Positions 25,065-33,799 of a stretch of 33,799 bases of DNA are shown piece by piece. The translations under genes and the position numbers were made by a program. The DNA lies in contig CAJQPR010000184.1 of assembly GCA_905480255.1 (NCBI GenBank), positions 1-33,799 on the forward strand. The letters run 5' to 3'. Every line of letters begins with the position of its first letter. Positions within the stretch are counted from its first letter, which is position 1. The notes beneath the pieces were generated by a model. The model was not told the DNA's origin. It searched no databases and was given only the letters and a program-made list of their open reading frames with translations. Source of the stretch: an uncultured Woeseiaceae bacterium (GTDB taxonomy: Bacteria > Pseudomonadota > Gammaproteobacteria > Steroidobacterales > Woeseiaceae).

Positions 25065-26618
25065 ATAAGTAACCGGCCCGCAAATAGCACTAACTCCGTC
25101 ACGGATGAAAATCCGACTCCAGAAGTTCTCGCCGCCGTCGACCTCGGCTCGAATAGTTTCCACATGATCGTAGGTGAGTTGCGCCATGGCCAGCTCGCGA
25201 TTATTGATCGACTGAAAGAAACGGTTCGCCTGTCAGAAGGGCTAAAGGACAAAGGCACGCTAACCGATGCCGCGCGGCATAGAGCGCTCGACTGCCTTGG
25301 TCGGTTCGGAGAGCGCCTGCGCGATATGCACGCGTCGAGCGTCAGAACAGCCGGGACCAGCGCACTTCGAAGAGCAACAGACAGCGGAGACTTCAGGGCG
25401 GAGGCAGAAAAAGCGTTAGGTCACCCGATAGATGTTATCTCTGGCATCGAGGAAGCGCGCCTGATTTATTCGGGCGTCTCTCACAGCCTGCCGCCGAACG
25501 ATGGTTTTCGACTGGTGCTGGATATCGGTGGCGGCAGTACTGAGTTGATCCTGGGAAATGGGGAGACCCCCAAGGCGCTCGAAAGCCTGCGCATGGGCTG
25601 CGTCCTGATGACCGAGAGATTCTTTGGTGGCGGTCAAATCTCGAGGCAAAATATGGATGCTGCACGGATGGCTGCGCGTCTGAAACTGCGACCGGTGAAG
25701 GCATTTTTTCGTGATGCGGCTGGTATCGAAGCAGTGGGCACCTCCGGCACGATCATATCCACAGAAGCCGTAGCCAGAGCGCTTGGTGTGATTGAGTTGA
25801 ATGATCTGACGCCCGCATCCGTCGAGTCACTCATCGATCGGGTCCTTGAATTCAACAATATCGCCGATTTGTCCCTTCGTGGCCTGTCGGAACGTCGCTC
25901 TCAGGTTTGGCCTGGCGGCCTGGCGATCCTGATTGAGTTAATGAATGTTCTGAGAATAGACCATCTGAAAGTGTCGGACGGCGCCTTGCGCGAAGGCCTG
26001 CTTTACGATCATTTGGGGCGGCTTCAGCATGAAGACGCGCGTGAGCGCAGCGTGCAGGCGATGGCCAAGCGCTACAACGTAGATCACGATCAGGCGAGAA
26101 GAGTCGCGGAGACTTCACATCGGCTGCTGGAGCAGGTTGCATCCGCGTGGGCGCTCGAATCGACACTGGCAGGCAGCGTCATTCATTGGGCGTCCATACT
26201 GCACGAAATTGGACTGGATATTTCCCACAACAGCTTTCAGGAGCACGGCGCCTATATTGCGGAGAATGCCGACCTGCCGGGATTTCCACGATCCGAGCAA
26301 AAGCTCCTGAGTTATCTGATCGCAACACAGCGATCAGAATTCGAGAAATCACGGTTTCGTTCCTTGCCCTCTGAATGGTGCGAAAGTGCTCTCAGGCTCG
26401 CGATACTGCTTCGCGTCGCGGTGCTTCTCAATCGAAGCAGGACCGCAATCGATCTGTCCGGAGTGGCCGCTGCTGCAGACAGAAATGGTCTGCATCTGAA
26501 GTTTCCCAATGGGTGGCTCGAGGTAAATCCGTTGACTATTGCTGACCTTGAACGGGAGCGGGAATATCTTGGAGAGATAGATTACGACCTGCAGTTTGGT
26601 CCGGCTGATCCTGGCTAG
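25065..26618 (+). CDS. ppx: Exopolyphosphatase Ppx with no standard start codon before its conserved N terminus
   Basis: Ppx degrades polyphosphate from its ends and belongs to the sugar-kinase/Hsp70 superfamily. The essential first phosphate motif VDLGSNSFHM lies at 25137-25166, in frame, but the first ATG in the frame (25164) is the Met at its end, and no GTG or TTG occurs between there and the stop at 25044. A start at ATA 25065, with AGGG eight bases upstream, gives 517 residues, near the E. coli 513. Other motifs are VLDIGGGSTELI and GTSGTIISTE, and a C-terminal HD-like domain (HWASILHEIGLDIS). ACG at 25101 is another candidate. The GppA branch is less likely, given the ppk gene beside it. 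Confidence 0.85.
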   Translation: MSNRPANSTNSVTDENPTPEVLAAVDLGSNSFHMIVGELRHGQLAIIDRLKETVRLSEGLKDKGTLTDAARHRALDCLGRFGERLRDMHASSVRTAGTSALRRATDSGDFRAEAEKALGHPIDVISGIEEARLIYSGVSHSLPPNDGFRLVLDIGGGSTELILGNGETPKALESLRMGCVLMTERFFGGGQISRQNMDAARMAARLKLRPVKAFFRDAAGIEAVGTSGTIISTEAVARALGVIELNDLTPASVESLIDRVLEFNNIADLSLRGLSERRSQVWPGGLAILIELMNVLRIDHLKVSDGALREGLLYDHLGRLQHEDARERSVQAMAKRYNVDHDQARRVAETSHRLLEQVASAWALESTLAGSVIHWASILHEIGLDISHNSFQEHGAYIAENADLPGFPRSEQKLLSYLIATQRSEFEKSRFRSLPSEWCESALRLAILLRVAVLLNRSRTAIDLSGVAAAADRNGLHLKFPNGWLEVNPLTIADLEREREYLGEIDYDLQFGPADPG

Positions 26619-28686
26619 CGGCGCCAAATTGATCGAGGAAAATCCGTTGAGCGGAAACCGGAGCGTCGTCTCCTGGTCGTAGGAGTTCATAAGTGCCATC
26701 GCCCTGCAGTATCCAGGCTCCCGTATTGTCGGCCAGGAATAATTCCAGGTCTGACCACAATCTTTGTTTCAGTGGTTTTTGTTTGATCGGGAAACAGGTT
26801 TCGTTTCGACGGAAGAAGTTTCTGTCCATCCAGTCGGCGCTTGCGCAGAAGAATTCTTCTTTACCATTGTTTCCGAAATAATAGACACGGGAATGTTCAA
26901 GAAAGCGGCCTACAATCGATCTGATTTGAATATTTTCCGAAAGCCCGGGGATTCCGGGTCGAAGCGAGCAAATGCCACGAACAATCAGATCGATTTTTAC
27001 GCCGGCACCGGATGCTTCATAAAGCTTGTCGATGATCTGCGGTTCGATTAGCGCATTCAGTTTGGCGACAATCCTGGCGTCTCTTCCTTCTTTGGCATGC
27101 TCTATTTCGCGATCTATTTTTTCGATCATCGCATCGAAAAGATCAAAAGGTGCTGTAATAATTTTGACAAGATTCTGAGTCATTGTCAGGCTTGTGAGCT
27201 GCATGAACACTTTGTGCACGTCCTCACCCAGGTTTTTGTTGCTGCTCATGTAGCCGTAATCTGTGTAAACCCGCGTCGTGCCCGGATGGTAATTTCCAGT
27301 ACCCAGGTGGACATATCGTTGTATGCCGTCTTGTTCCCGGCGAACCACCATCGACATCTTCGCGTGAGTCTTATAGCCGACTAATCCGTAGACGACGTGC
27401 GCGCCGGCTTCCTGCAGTCGATTGGCAGAGGTTATGTTCTCGGCCTCGTCAAAGCGTGCCATTAACTCAACTACTACGGTCACCTCTTTGCCATTCCGGG
27501 CAGCATTCACGAGGTGGTTTACGATGGGGGAGTTCGAGCCTGTTCGATACAATGTTTGTTTTATCGCCAGCACGTTCGGGTCTTCTGCCGCTGCACCGAT
27601 AAAATCGACCACGGGGGAAAACGACTGGTAGGGATGATGGAGTAGCACGTTTCGCTGCCGCAGAACCGAAAATATACTTTGATCAGTTTTCAGTTCTTCA
27701 GGGACGCCCGGTGTAAACGGGCGATACAGGAGTTCGGGCCGGCTTTCGATCTCGCAGACCTGCATAAGTCGATTTAGATTGACGGGCCCGTCGACTGTAA
27801 AAAGATCCGCGTGATCAAGATGAAAGTGATCGAGCAGGAAGTCACATAAATCTGACGGACAACCGTCGGCGATTTCGAGCCGAACGGCCGCGCCGTATCG
27901 ACTTGCCGCCAACTGACCTTCCAATGATCTGATGAGGTCTTCTACCTCTTCGTCATCCACGTAGAGATTGCTGTTTCGCGTCACGCGAAACTGGTAGCAA
28001 CCATCAACCTGCAATCCCGGGAATAGATCGTCTAAGTGCGCGTGAATGATGGACGACAGGAATACATAACTGGTTGTCCCGCTTTCGACGAGATAATCGG
28101 GAAGCTGAATAATTCTCGGCAGAGATCTTGGCGCCTGAACGACAGCCCGATGGCGACTGCGGCCGAACGCGTCCTTGCCTTTGAGGCGAACGATAAAGTT
28201 AAGGCTCTTGTTCAGGATGCGGGGAAACGGACGGGACGGATCCAGGGTTAGCGGCGTCAGGACAGGATTGACTTCACGAGCGTAGTAGTTGCTGAGCCAC
28301 TCCCGCTGATCGTCGGTCCAGTCGGCACGTTGTATAAAGTGAATGTGCTCCTCGGCAAGCGCCGGCAACAAAACGCTGTTGAGCAATTCGTATTGCCTTT
28401 GGACCAGCATCAGGGAGCGGCGCCGGATCTCGTCCAGCAGTTGTTGCGGAGATGCCTGGTCAGGCCCGGCGGACGGCGCCCCAATCTCGAGCCTTTGCTT
28501 CAGGCCGGCAACACGCACTTCGAAAAATTCGTCGAGGTTTGTGCAGGAGATGCAGAGGAATCTCAGCCGCTCAAGCAGAGGAACAGAAGCATCGCTCGCT
28601 TGCGCGAGCACGCGTTGGTTGAACTCGATCAAACTGAGTTCTCGGTTGATGAACCGATCTATGGGTGGTGCTGCCGGTGCGTTCAA
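26536..28686 (-). CDS. ppk1: Polyphosphate kinase Ppk1
   Basis: Ppk1 polymerises ATP gamma-phosphate into polyphosphate at the membrane. The phosphorylated histidine is H441 in KTHAKM and the second conserved histidine is H598 (FLEHSRVYYF). Other hallmarks are INRELSLIEFNQRVL at the start, ELMARFDEAENI and YVHLGTGNYHPGTTRVYTDYG. At 716 residues it is slightly longer than E. coli (688), with an extra C-terminal tail. The start is TTG at 28686, forced by an in-frame TAG a short way upstream. The last 83 bases overlap the 3' end of ppx on the other strand. Confidence 0.96.
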   Translation of the reverse strand: MNAPAAPPIDRFINRELSLIEFNQRVLAQASDASVPLLERLRFLCISCTNLDEFFEVRVAGLKQRLEIGAPSAGPDQASPQQLLDEIRRRSLMLVQRQYELLNSVLLPALAEEHIHFIQRADWTDDQREWLSNYYAREVNPVLTPLTLDPSRPFPRILNKSLNFIVRLKGKDAFGRSRHRAVVQAPRSLPRIIQLPDYLVESGTTSYVFLSSIIHAHLDDLFPGLQVDGCYQFRVTRNSNLYVDDEEVEDLIRSLEGQLAASRYGAAVRLEIADGCPSDLCDFLLDHFHLDHADLFTVDGPVNLNRLMQVCEIESRPELLYRPFTPGVPEELKTDQSIFSVLRQRNVLLHHPYQSFSPVVDFIGAAAEDPNVLAIKQTLYRTGSNSPIVNHLVNAARNGKEVTVVVELMARFDEAENITSANRLQEAGAHVVYGLVGYKTHAKMSMVVRREQDGIQRYVHLGTGNYHPGTTRVYTDYGYMSSNKNLGEDVHKVFMQLTSLTMTQNLVKIITAPFDLFDAMIEKIDREIEHAKEGRDARIVAKLNALIEPQIIDKLYEASGAGVKIDLIVRGICSLRPGIPGLSENIQIRSIVGRFLEHSRVYYFGNNGKEEFFCASADWMDRNFFRRNETCFPIKQKPLKQRLWSDLELFLADNTGAWILQGDGTYELLRPGDDAPVSAQRIFLDQFGAASQDQPDQTAGRNLSLQDIPAPVQGQQ

Positions 28687-28715
28687 GGTCAGATCCGCAG
28701 GATATCGGACCGACT

Positions 28716-28724
28716 AGTATAGCA
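28716..28724 (-). promoter_or_regulatory. Extended -10 promoter candidate for ppk1
   Basis: The minus strand reads TGCTATACT, an extended -10 (TGnTATAAT with one mismatch). It would start a transcript about 20 bases before the ppk1 TTG. No convincing -35 box stands at the right distance, as is usual for extended -10 promoters. Confidence 0.4.
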
Positions 28725-28744
28725 ACGTCAGCGTGGCAGAGCGG

Positions 28745-29884
28745 TTAACCGGCGCCCCAATAAATGGCGCCGAGGACCGCGGCCCGGGATGCGCCTGTCA
28801 CCTCGGGAAGGTTGCCGGTCTTTCCCTCGAGGCGGCGCTTTGCAAGCCAGGCAAACGCCGCGGCCTCCACCCAATCAGGATGCAAGCCGTACAGGTCAGT
28901 TGAAGAAACCTGTGCGCCGGTGAGATAGCCTCGTAATCGCTGCATCAGATCCGCGTTGTGGACGCCGCCACCACAAACAAGAACCTCATCAATGTCTGGT
29001 GCGAATTTTAGGATTGATGTTGCGATCGTCCGTGCACTCAATTCCGCAAGCGTTGCCTGTATGTCTGCGGCCGGGATCGTTAATCCTCCGAGCGATGCGA
29101 GTCGCGAGCGTGTCCAACCGCCGTTGAAATACTCGAATCCCGTGCTCTTGGGGGGAGGTTGATCGAAGTAGGGATCCGCCAGCATCTGGCCGAGCAGCGG
29201 CTCGTTGACGGTTCCGCTTCGGGACCAGCCTCCGTCGCTGTCAAATGGTTTATCGAGATTTGCGCGAATCCAGCCGTCAAGCAGGGTATTGCCAGGTCCG
29301 GTATCGAAACCAATCACTCGGTCTGTTGTGTTACTGAGCATCGTCACATTGGCGATTCCGCCGATATTCAGCACCGCACGACTTTTATCGGTATCAGCGA
29401 AGAGCCATTGATGAAACGCAGGAGCGAGCGGCGCGCCTTCACCGCCAACCGCGAGGTCACGACGCCGAAAATCCCCAACCGTTGTAATTCCGGTACCGGA
29501 TGCAATGATATTCGGATCACCGATTTGTAGCGTAAAAGGACGGGCGCCACGAGGCTGATGTCTGAGAGTCTGGCCGTGACTGCCAATTGCCACAACAGAT
29601 CTCGAGTCGACATTGGCGTTCATTAGTAGCTGCAGAGTCGCGTCTCTGAAGCATTCGCCTATCCACCGGTCGAGCTGTCCAATCTTGTCGACAGTGCATT
29701 GCGCGGGTTGACGGGATGCCGTCAGCAGCTCATCTCGCAAGTCTTTTGGGTAATCAACTGCCTGGGTAGCCTTTACCTCGCACTCGTGGTCGCCAAACGC
29801 AACCAGTGCGGCATCGATACCATCCATGCTGGTGCCCGACATCAAACCTATATAGGAGAGGGTGGATTCAGCGGAATCCGACAT
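28745..29884 (-). CDS. anmK: Anhydro-N-acetylmuramic acid kinase AnmK
   Basis: AnmK hydrolyses and phosphorylates 1,6-anhydroMurNAc to MurNAc-6-phosphate, feeding recycled wall sugar back to the cell. Family signatures are YIGLMSGTSMDGIDAALV, GSHGQTLRH, VLNIGGIANVT and FDTGPGNTLLDGW, plus a late VCGGGVHNADLMQRL. Length is 379 residues, the usual size. The ATG lies five bases after the stop of the M23 peptidase gene, so the two form an operon with a shared wall theme; AmpD at 5128 works in the same recycling route. Confidence 0.97.
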   Translation of the reverse strand: MSDSAESTLSYIGLMSGTSMDGIDAALVAFGDHECEVKATQAVDYPKDLRDELLTASRQPAQCTVDKIGQLDRWIGECFRDATLQLLMNANVDSRSVVAIGSHGQTLRHQPRGARPFTLQIGDPNIIASGTGITTVGDFRRRDLAVGGEGAPLAPAFHQWLFADTDKSRAVLNIGGIANVTMLSNTTDRVIGFDTGPGNTLLDGWIRANLDKPFDSDGGWSRSGTVNEPLLGQMLADPYFDQPPPKSTGFEYFNGGWTRSRLASLGGLTIPAADIQATLAELSARTIATSILKFAPDIDEVLVCGGGVHNADLMQRLRGYLTGAQVSSTDLYGLHPDWVEAAAFAWLAKRRLEGKTGNLPEVTGASRAAVLGAIYWGAG

Positions 29885-29889
29885 ATGGC

Positions 29890-31329
29890 CTACTGCGCTG
29901 ACAGCGCGGCGACTTGCGTACGCTTGTATTGCAGCAATTCGTCGAGGATAGGCTCAACAGATGACAAGAAGTCAGCGCGGTATTCATCCTGAATAGGTTC
30001 AGCCTGGGGAAGCTTCACTGTGCGTGGATTGCGGTGCACGCCGTTCAGCCGATACTCGTAATGCAGGTGTACACCGGTAACCAGTCCCGTCTTGCCCACA
30101 TAGCCGATGGTCTGACCCTGGCGGACGCGTGTGCCATTACGCACTTTTGATGCGAACTTTGACATGTGCGCGTAGAGCGTTGTGATATTGCCGCCGTGCT
30201 GCAAAATGACGACATTACCGTAGCCTGATTTCACGCCGCGAAAAATGACTTTGCCATCACCGGCTGCTTTGATCGGTGTCCCGCTCGGTGCAGCGTAATC
30301 GGTGCCGCGGTGTGGGCGTACTGTCTTCAGGACAGGGTGGCGTCGGTTTGGGTTAAATGAGGAGCTCACACGAAAATCGACCGGCGCACGAAGGAAGGCC
30401 TTGCGCACGCTCTGTCCGTCAGGCGTGAAGTAGTCGGCACGGCCATTCTTGTCTGTGTAGCGAATCGCCTGAATGGTCCGTCCGTTATTATTGAATTCGG
30501 CGGCAATGATTTCGCCGTCACTGACGTATTCACCATCCTGGAATATTTGCTCGAACAAGACGTAGTAGTCGTCGCCCGAACGGATGTCGAGCACGAAGTC
30601 CACATCCCAGGCAAAAATTCCCGCAAGATTCATCACCGTCTTGTCCGGCAGGCCTGCCTCCTGAGCGCTCTCAAACAATGATGATTCAATTCGGCCATAG
30701 GCGCGTTTCTTTCGAATCTCAATGGGCCGTTCGATAATCTGAGCGATGAAACCTGATTCTTCCCTGGTCACTGCAAGTGCGGTGGTCAGGTCGAGTTCAC
30801 GATAAAGGCTTACCAGTTTGCCCTCGTCATGTTCGATCGAAAGCTCATTACCCGGAATCAGTTTTTTCAGGTATGGCGCAGCCTCCGGGAGCTGCACCAT
30901 TACGGAAAGATCAGAGAGGCTAAGCTTATTTCGGCGAAACAGACGATCGAGTGTATCGCCACGCTTGATAGTTAGCTGAAGTCGATCGAACTCCGGTGGC
31001 AAGGCGAGCGGCGGATGAAAGTCCGGAAATTCGTCCGCTACCTCGATGACCTGCACCAGCACATCTTCGGGTACGGGTGCCGGATCGACAGGGTCCTCGG
31101 CAAGCTCAATGTCCGTATCGAAAGCAGCTGGCGCAGCTTCGAGCGTGACATCTTCCTCGGCGACAAACGCGTCATCCGCCGGTGTATCCGGCCAGGACAA
31201 AATCAGGGCAATGCCAATCAGCGGAATTCCGAGCCCGGCTGCAAACCAGGGCCATGCGCTCCGTTTTTCGACCTTTTTTCCTGTAGACGGTTTGTAATCG
31301 TGAAGTATTGGTCTCAAGGGACGATCCAA
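29890..31329 (-). CDS. M23-family peptidoglycan endopeptidase with membrane anchor (MepM-like)
   Basis: This 479-residue protein cleaves peptidoglycan cross-links. A signal anchor at about 27-46 is followed by an acidic low-complexity stretch, an OapA/LysM-like domain (about 118-168) and a C-terminal LytM/M23 domain. The zinc site is intact: H340 and D344 (RPHRGTDYAAP), H388 and H421/H423 (HLHYEYR). The start is TTG at 31329 with GGGGAG eight bases upstream. It is close in layout to MepM of E. coli and to the pseudomonad peptidase next to tyrS and anmK. It is the first gene of the operon with anmK. Confidence 0.93.
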   Translation of the reverse strand: MDRPLRPILHDYKPSTGKKVEKRSAWPWFAAGLGIPLIGIALILSWPDTPADDAFVAEEDVTLEAAPAAFDTDIELAEDPVDPAPVPEDVLVQVIEVADEFPDFHPPLALPPEFDRLQLTIKRGDTLDRLFRRNKLSLSDLSVMVQLPEAAPYLKKLIPGNELSIEHDEGKLVSLYRELDLTTALAVTREESGFIAQIIERPIEIRKKRAYGRIESSLFESAQEAGLPDKTVMNLAGIFAWDVDFVLDIRSGDDYYVLFEQIFQDGEYVSDGEIIAAEFNNNGRTIQAIRYTDKNGRADYFTPDGQSVRKAFLRAPVDFRVSSSFNPNRRHPVLKTVRPHRGTDYAAPSGTPIKAAGDGKVIFRGVKSGYGNVVILQHGGNITTLYAHMSKFASKVRNGTRVRQGQTIGYVGKTGLVTGVHLHYEYRLNGVHRNPRTVKLPQAEPIQDEYRADFLSSVEPILDELLQYKRTQVAALSAQ

Positions 31330-31360
31330 GCCTGCGTCTCCCCACTCGCTCGACGCCGCT

Positions 31361-31389
31361 ACTGTACAGCGAGATTTTCATGGGGTCAA
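31361..31389 (-). promoter_or_regulatory. Sigma-70 promoter for the M23 peptidase-anmK operon
   Basis: The minus strand has TTGACC (31384-31389), a 17-base spacer and TACAGT (31361-31366). The start would lie about 20-25 bases before the TTG codon at 31329. The -35 matches consensus at five of six bases and the -10 at four of six. Confidence 0.5.
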
Positions 31390-31528
31390 AGAAATCTGTT
31401 ATAACTCATGATCTTAACGCAGAAATGTAAATAAAAATCTGGAGCAAGGTGATGGGCGACCGAAATTGGTCAACACGGCGCATTTAGAGTGATAAAGTTC
31501 CGCGGCGCATCAAGGGCCCAGACTGAAA

Positions 31529-32728
31529 ATGACAAGCATTAAAGAACAAATTGCCGAGCTCTCACGGGGAACGGACGAAATTCTGCCGGATGGCGGTCTC
31601 GAAGCAAAACTGAAGCTGGGACGACCACTCAATATAAAGGTGGGATTCGATCCGACCGCGCCGGACCTCCATGTCGGTCATACCGTGATTATTAACAAGA
31701 TGCGGCAATTCCAGGAATTTGGCCACAATGTTGTCTTCCTGATTGGCGATTTCACCGGGATGATTGGTGATCCAAGCGGGAGAAACGCAACCCGCCCACC
31801 GTTGACGGTTGAGCAGATAGAAGAGAATGCCACGACCTATAAAGATCAAGTGTTCAAGATTCTTGATCCGGAGAGGACAACCGTAGATTTTAATTCTCGT
31901 TGGTTGACGGAGCTCGGCTCCCCCGGACTGATTAAGCTGGCATCGCGGTATACCGTGGCGCGGATGCTGGAACGCGATGATTTCAGCAAGCGATTCGCAT
32001 CGGGTCAGTCGATCTCCATTCACGAATTTCTCTATCCGCTGGCCCAGGCCTATGATTCTGTTGCGCTAAAGACGGATGTGGAGATGGGCGGCACCGATCA
32101 GAAGTTCAATTTGCTCGTTGGCCGGCATATCCAGCAGAGTTATGACCTTGAGCCGCAGATCGTCATTACGCTGCCGTTGCTTGAGGGCCTGGACGGTGTG
32201 CAGAAGATGTCCAAGTCCTATGGCAACTACATCGGTATCACCGACCCGGCTGGCGAGATGTTTGGCAAAGTGATGTCGGTATCGGACGATCTTATGTGGC
32301 GGTACTTCGAGTTGCTGAGTTTCAGGCCCCTTTCTGACATCGAGGGCCTGAAGAAAGCCGTCGACGGTGGCCAGAACCCGCGAGACGTCAAATTTGAACT
32401 GGCAATGGAGCTTGTTGCCAGGTTTCACGATGACAAGGCGGCGGAGGCGGCCAAGGCGGAATTCATCTCCCGCTTCCAGAAAGGCGCGATGCCAGAGGAA
32501 ATTCGCGATGTTTCAGTCGCCAGCAAGGATGGAAGGCTCGGAATTGCCCATCTTTTGAAGGAGGCTGGCCTGGTTAGCAGCACGTCGGAGGCGTTCCGGA
32601 TGATCAAGCAGGGCGCTGTTCGAATCGATGGTGAGCGCATTGAGGACCGAAGTCTGGAAGTTGAGGCGGGTAGCAATCATGTGTACCAGGTTGGCAAGCG
32701 CAAATTCGCTCGCGTTCAATTGAGTTGA
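31529..32728 (+). CDS. tyrS: Tyrosyl-tRNA synthetase TyrS
   Basis: TyrS charges tRNA-Tyr. The class I signatures are H48-V-G-H51 (DLHVGHTV) and K226-M-S-K-S230, and a C-terminal S4 RNA-binding domain begins at about 335. The 399-residue length and the [13 protein letters not shown] form belong to the TyrRZ subgroup, found in many gammaproteobacteria as in Pseudomonas. The ribosome site at ATG 31529 is weak. The gene is divergent from the M23 operon and is followed by the rRNA promoter region. Confidence 0.97.
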   Translation: MTSIKEQIAELSRGTDEILPDGGLEAKLKLGRPLNIKVGFDPTAPDLHVGHTVIINKMRQFQEFGHNVVFLIGDFTGMIGDPSGRNATRPPLTVEQIEENATTYKDQVFKILDPERTTVDFNSRWLTELGSPGLIKLASRYTVARMLERDDFSKRFASGQSISIHEFLYPLAQAYDSVALKTDVEMGGTDQKFNLLVGRHIQQSYDLEPQIVITLPLLEGLDGVQKMSKSYGNYIGITDPAGEMFGKVMSVSDDLMWRYFELLSFRPLSDIEGLKKAVDGGQNPRDVKFELAMELVARFHDDKAAEAAKAEFISRFQKGAMPEEIRDVSVASKDGRLGIAHLLKEAGLVSSTSEAFRMIKQGAVRIDGERIEDRSLEVEAGSNHVYQVGKRKFARVQLS

Positions 32729-32827
32729 GCATCAAATAAAATCAATAGCTTATTAGCGATCCAGGGCATTTTTCGGGCCATTGGATCTTGGCCGGGAAAG
32801 GCGCCTGAAAATAATTGAAATTAGATG

Positions 32828-32855
32828 TTGACGACCCGGCTTTCGTCGCTATAAT
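32828..32855 (+). promoter_or_regulatory. rRNA operon promoter (P1-like)
   Basis: TTGACG at 32828-32833 and TATAAT at 32850-32855 are 16 bases apart, near-perfect sigma-70 elements. The A/T-rich stretch at about 32807-32826 fits an UP element, and the GCGC after the -10 is the G+C-rich discriminator seen at stringently controlled promoters. It starts the leader of the 16S gene. A weaker -10 (TATACT, 32960-32965) may be a P2. I see no convincing terminator for tyrS between 32729 and this promoter. Confidence 0.8.
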
Positions 32856-33060
32856 GCGCTGCTCGCTGAGGGAACGGTGTCCCTTGGCCAGACCACGAGA
32901 ATCAAGACAATCATTACCTGCAGGCAACCTTGGGCTGTCATTTAAGCCCTGATCGCCTGTATACTTGTGGGCTGCCTAGCTAAATCTGCCGCCGCTTGTT
33001 GGCCTTTGATCGATGATCGAAAAGCCGGCGAGAATACGGTTGGGAGAATTAGCGAGGGAA

Positions 33061-33073
33061 CGCTCTTTAAAAA
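33061..33073 (+). promoter_or_regulatory. rRNA leader boxA antitermination site
   Basis: CGCTCTTTAAAAA resembles the boxA element TGCTCTTTAACAA of E. coli rRNA leaders, where the Nus factors assemble to prevent premature termination. The following bases (ATTTAATCAG, ATAATTTGTGTGGG) also resemble the E. coli leader. The untranslated leader runs from about 32862 to 33212 and holds no gene. Confidence 0.8.
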
Positions 33074-33212
33074 TTTAATCAGATAATTTGTGTGGGTGCT
33101 CGCGTTGGAGTTTGCAATAGGCAAAATCAAACGTGAGAACCATAGTTAAATTTCTTAGTAATTACTGAGTAATTAAACGGGTTTCATGTTCTTCTAGAAA
33201 GCTCAAAGCTTT

Positions 33213-33799
<587 letters not shown>

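Noticed and set aside
28725-28760. A tRNA-like string, GTGGCAGAGCGGTTAACC, near the anmK stop.
   Set aside because: It resembles a tRNA-Ser/Leu D-arm only; no acceptor, anticodon or T-arm follows, and part of it encodes the end of AnmK.

Overview
The window is 33.8 kb of chromosome from a gammaproteobacterium. The evidence is a Pseudomonas-type Chp/Pil chemosensory kinase end, the AmpD-AmpE pair, the conserved block DUF6776-bactofilin-erpA with anmK, an M23 peptidase and tyrS, and a partial 16S rRNA gene whose conserved segments are mostly gammaproteobacterial. I cannot name a genus. Genes are tightly packed, with many 4-base start/stop overlaps. Most starts are ATG, but GTG and TTG starts are frequent. 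There is no prophage, insertion sequence, CRISPR array or tRNA gene. This is mainly housekeeping chromosome with one unusual intergenic region.

Layout. 2-4296: the 3' part of a multi-Hpt CheA/response-regulator hybrid (ChpA/PilL) and a CheW-like ChpC. 4293-5036 (minus): rsmE. 5128-7955: a four-gene overlapping operon, ampD-ampE-btuF-arsN2-like acetyltransferase, followed convergently by a PduO-type cobalamin adenosyltransferase. 8815-10388: hisN-type phosphatase and a PhzF-family isomerase. 10394-12879 (minus): a BtuD-like ATPase, an exported metzincin-like peptidase and a lipoprotein methyltransferase. 12880-13553: a gene-poor, AT-rich stretch. 13554-17730 (minus): an operon of ggt-like, pdxH, a CPxCG protein and a TolB-propeller/amidohydrolase protein that has lost catalytic residues. 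17770-18879 (minus): class III alcohol dehydrogenase. 19050-21193: tyrA and an orphan solute-binding lipoprotein. 21197-22183 (minus): BtuC-like permease. 22308-23318: rppH and hemJ, convergent. 23470-26618: DUF6776, bactofilin, erpA, ppx. 26536-31329 (minus): ppk1, then M23 peptidase-anmK. 31529-32728: tyrS, followed by an rRNA promoter, leader with boxA, and the first 587 bases of 16S rRNA.

How the genes fit together. AmpD, AmpE and AnmK serve peptidoglycan recycling, with the M23 endopeptidase working on the wall. BtuF, BtuD, BtuC and the adenosyltransferase form a dispersed cobalamin-salvage set; no btuB or B12 riboswitch is visible. Ppx and Ppk1 are convergent and overlap at their 3' ends.

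The most interesting signal is in 13051-13282 on the minus strand. A near-consensus sigma-54 promoter is followed by about 200 bases without a convincing gene, containing three runs of A-R-N triplets (nine, five and five), and then an intrinsic terminator. This is the architecture of the CrcZ/CrcY/CrcX RNAs that sequester Hfq/Crc in Pseudomonas, so I propose an undescribed CrcZ-like small RNA. Just past its terminator lie three 34-bp tandem repeats that duplicate part of the terminator. A second oddity is ppx: its conserved N-terminal phosphate-binding motif is in frame but has no ATG, GTG or TTG start upstream of it.
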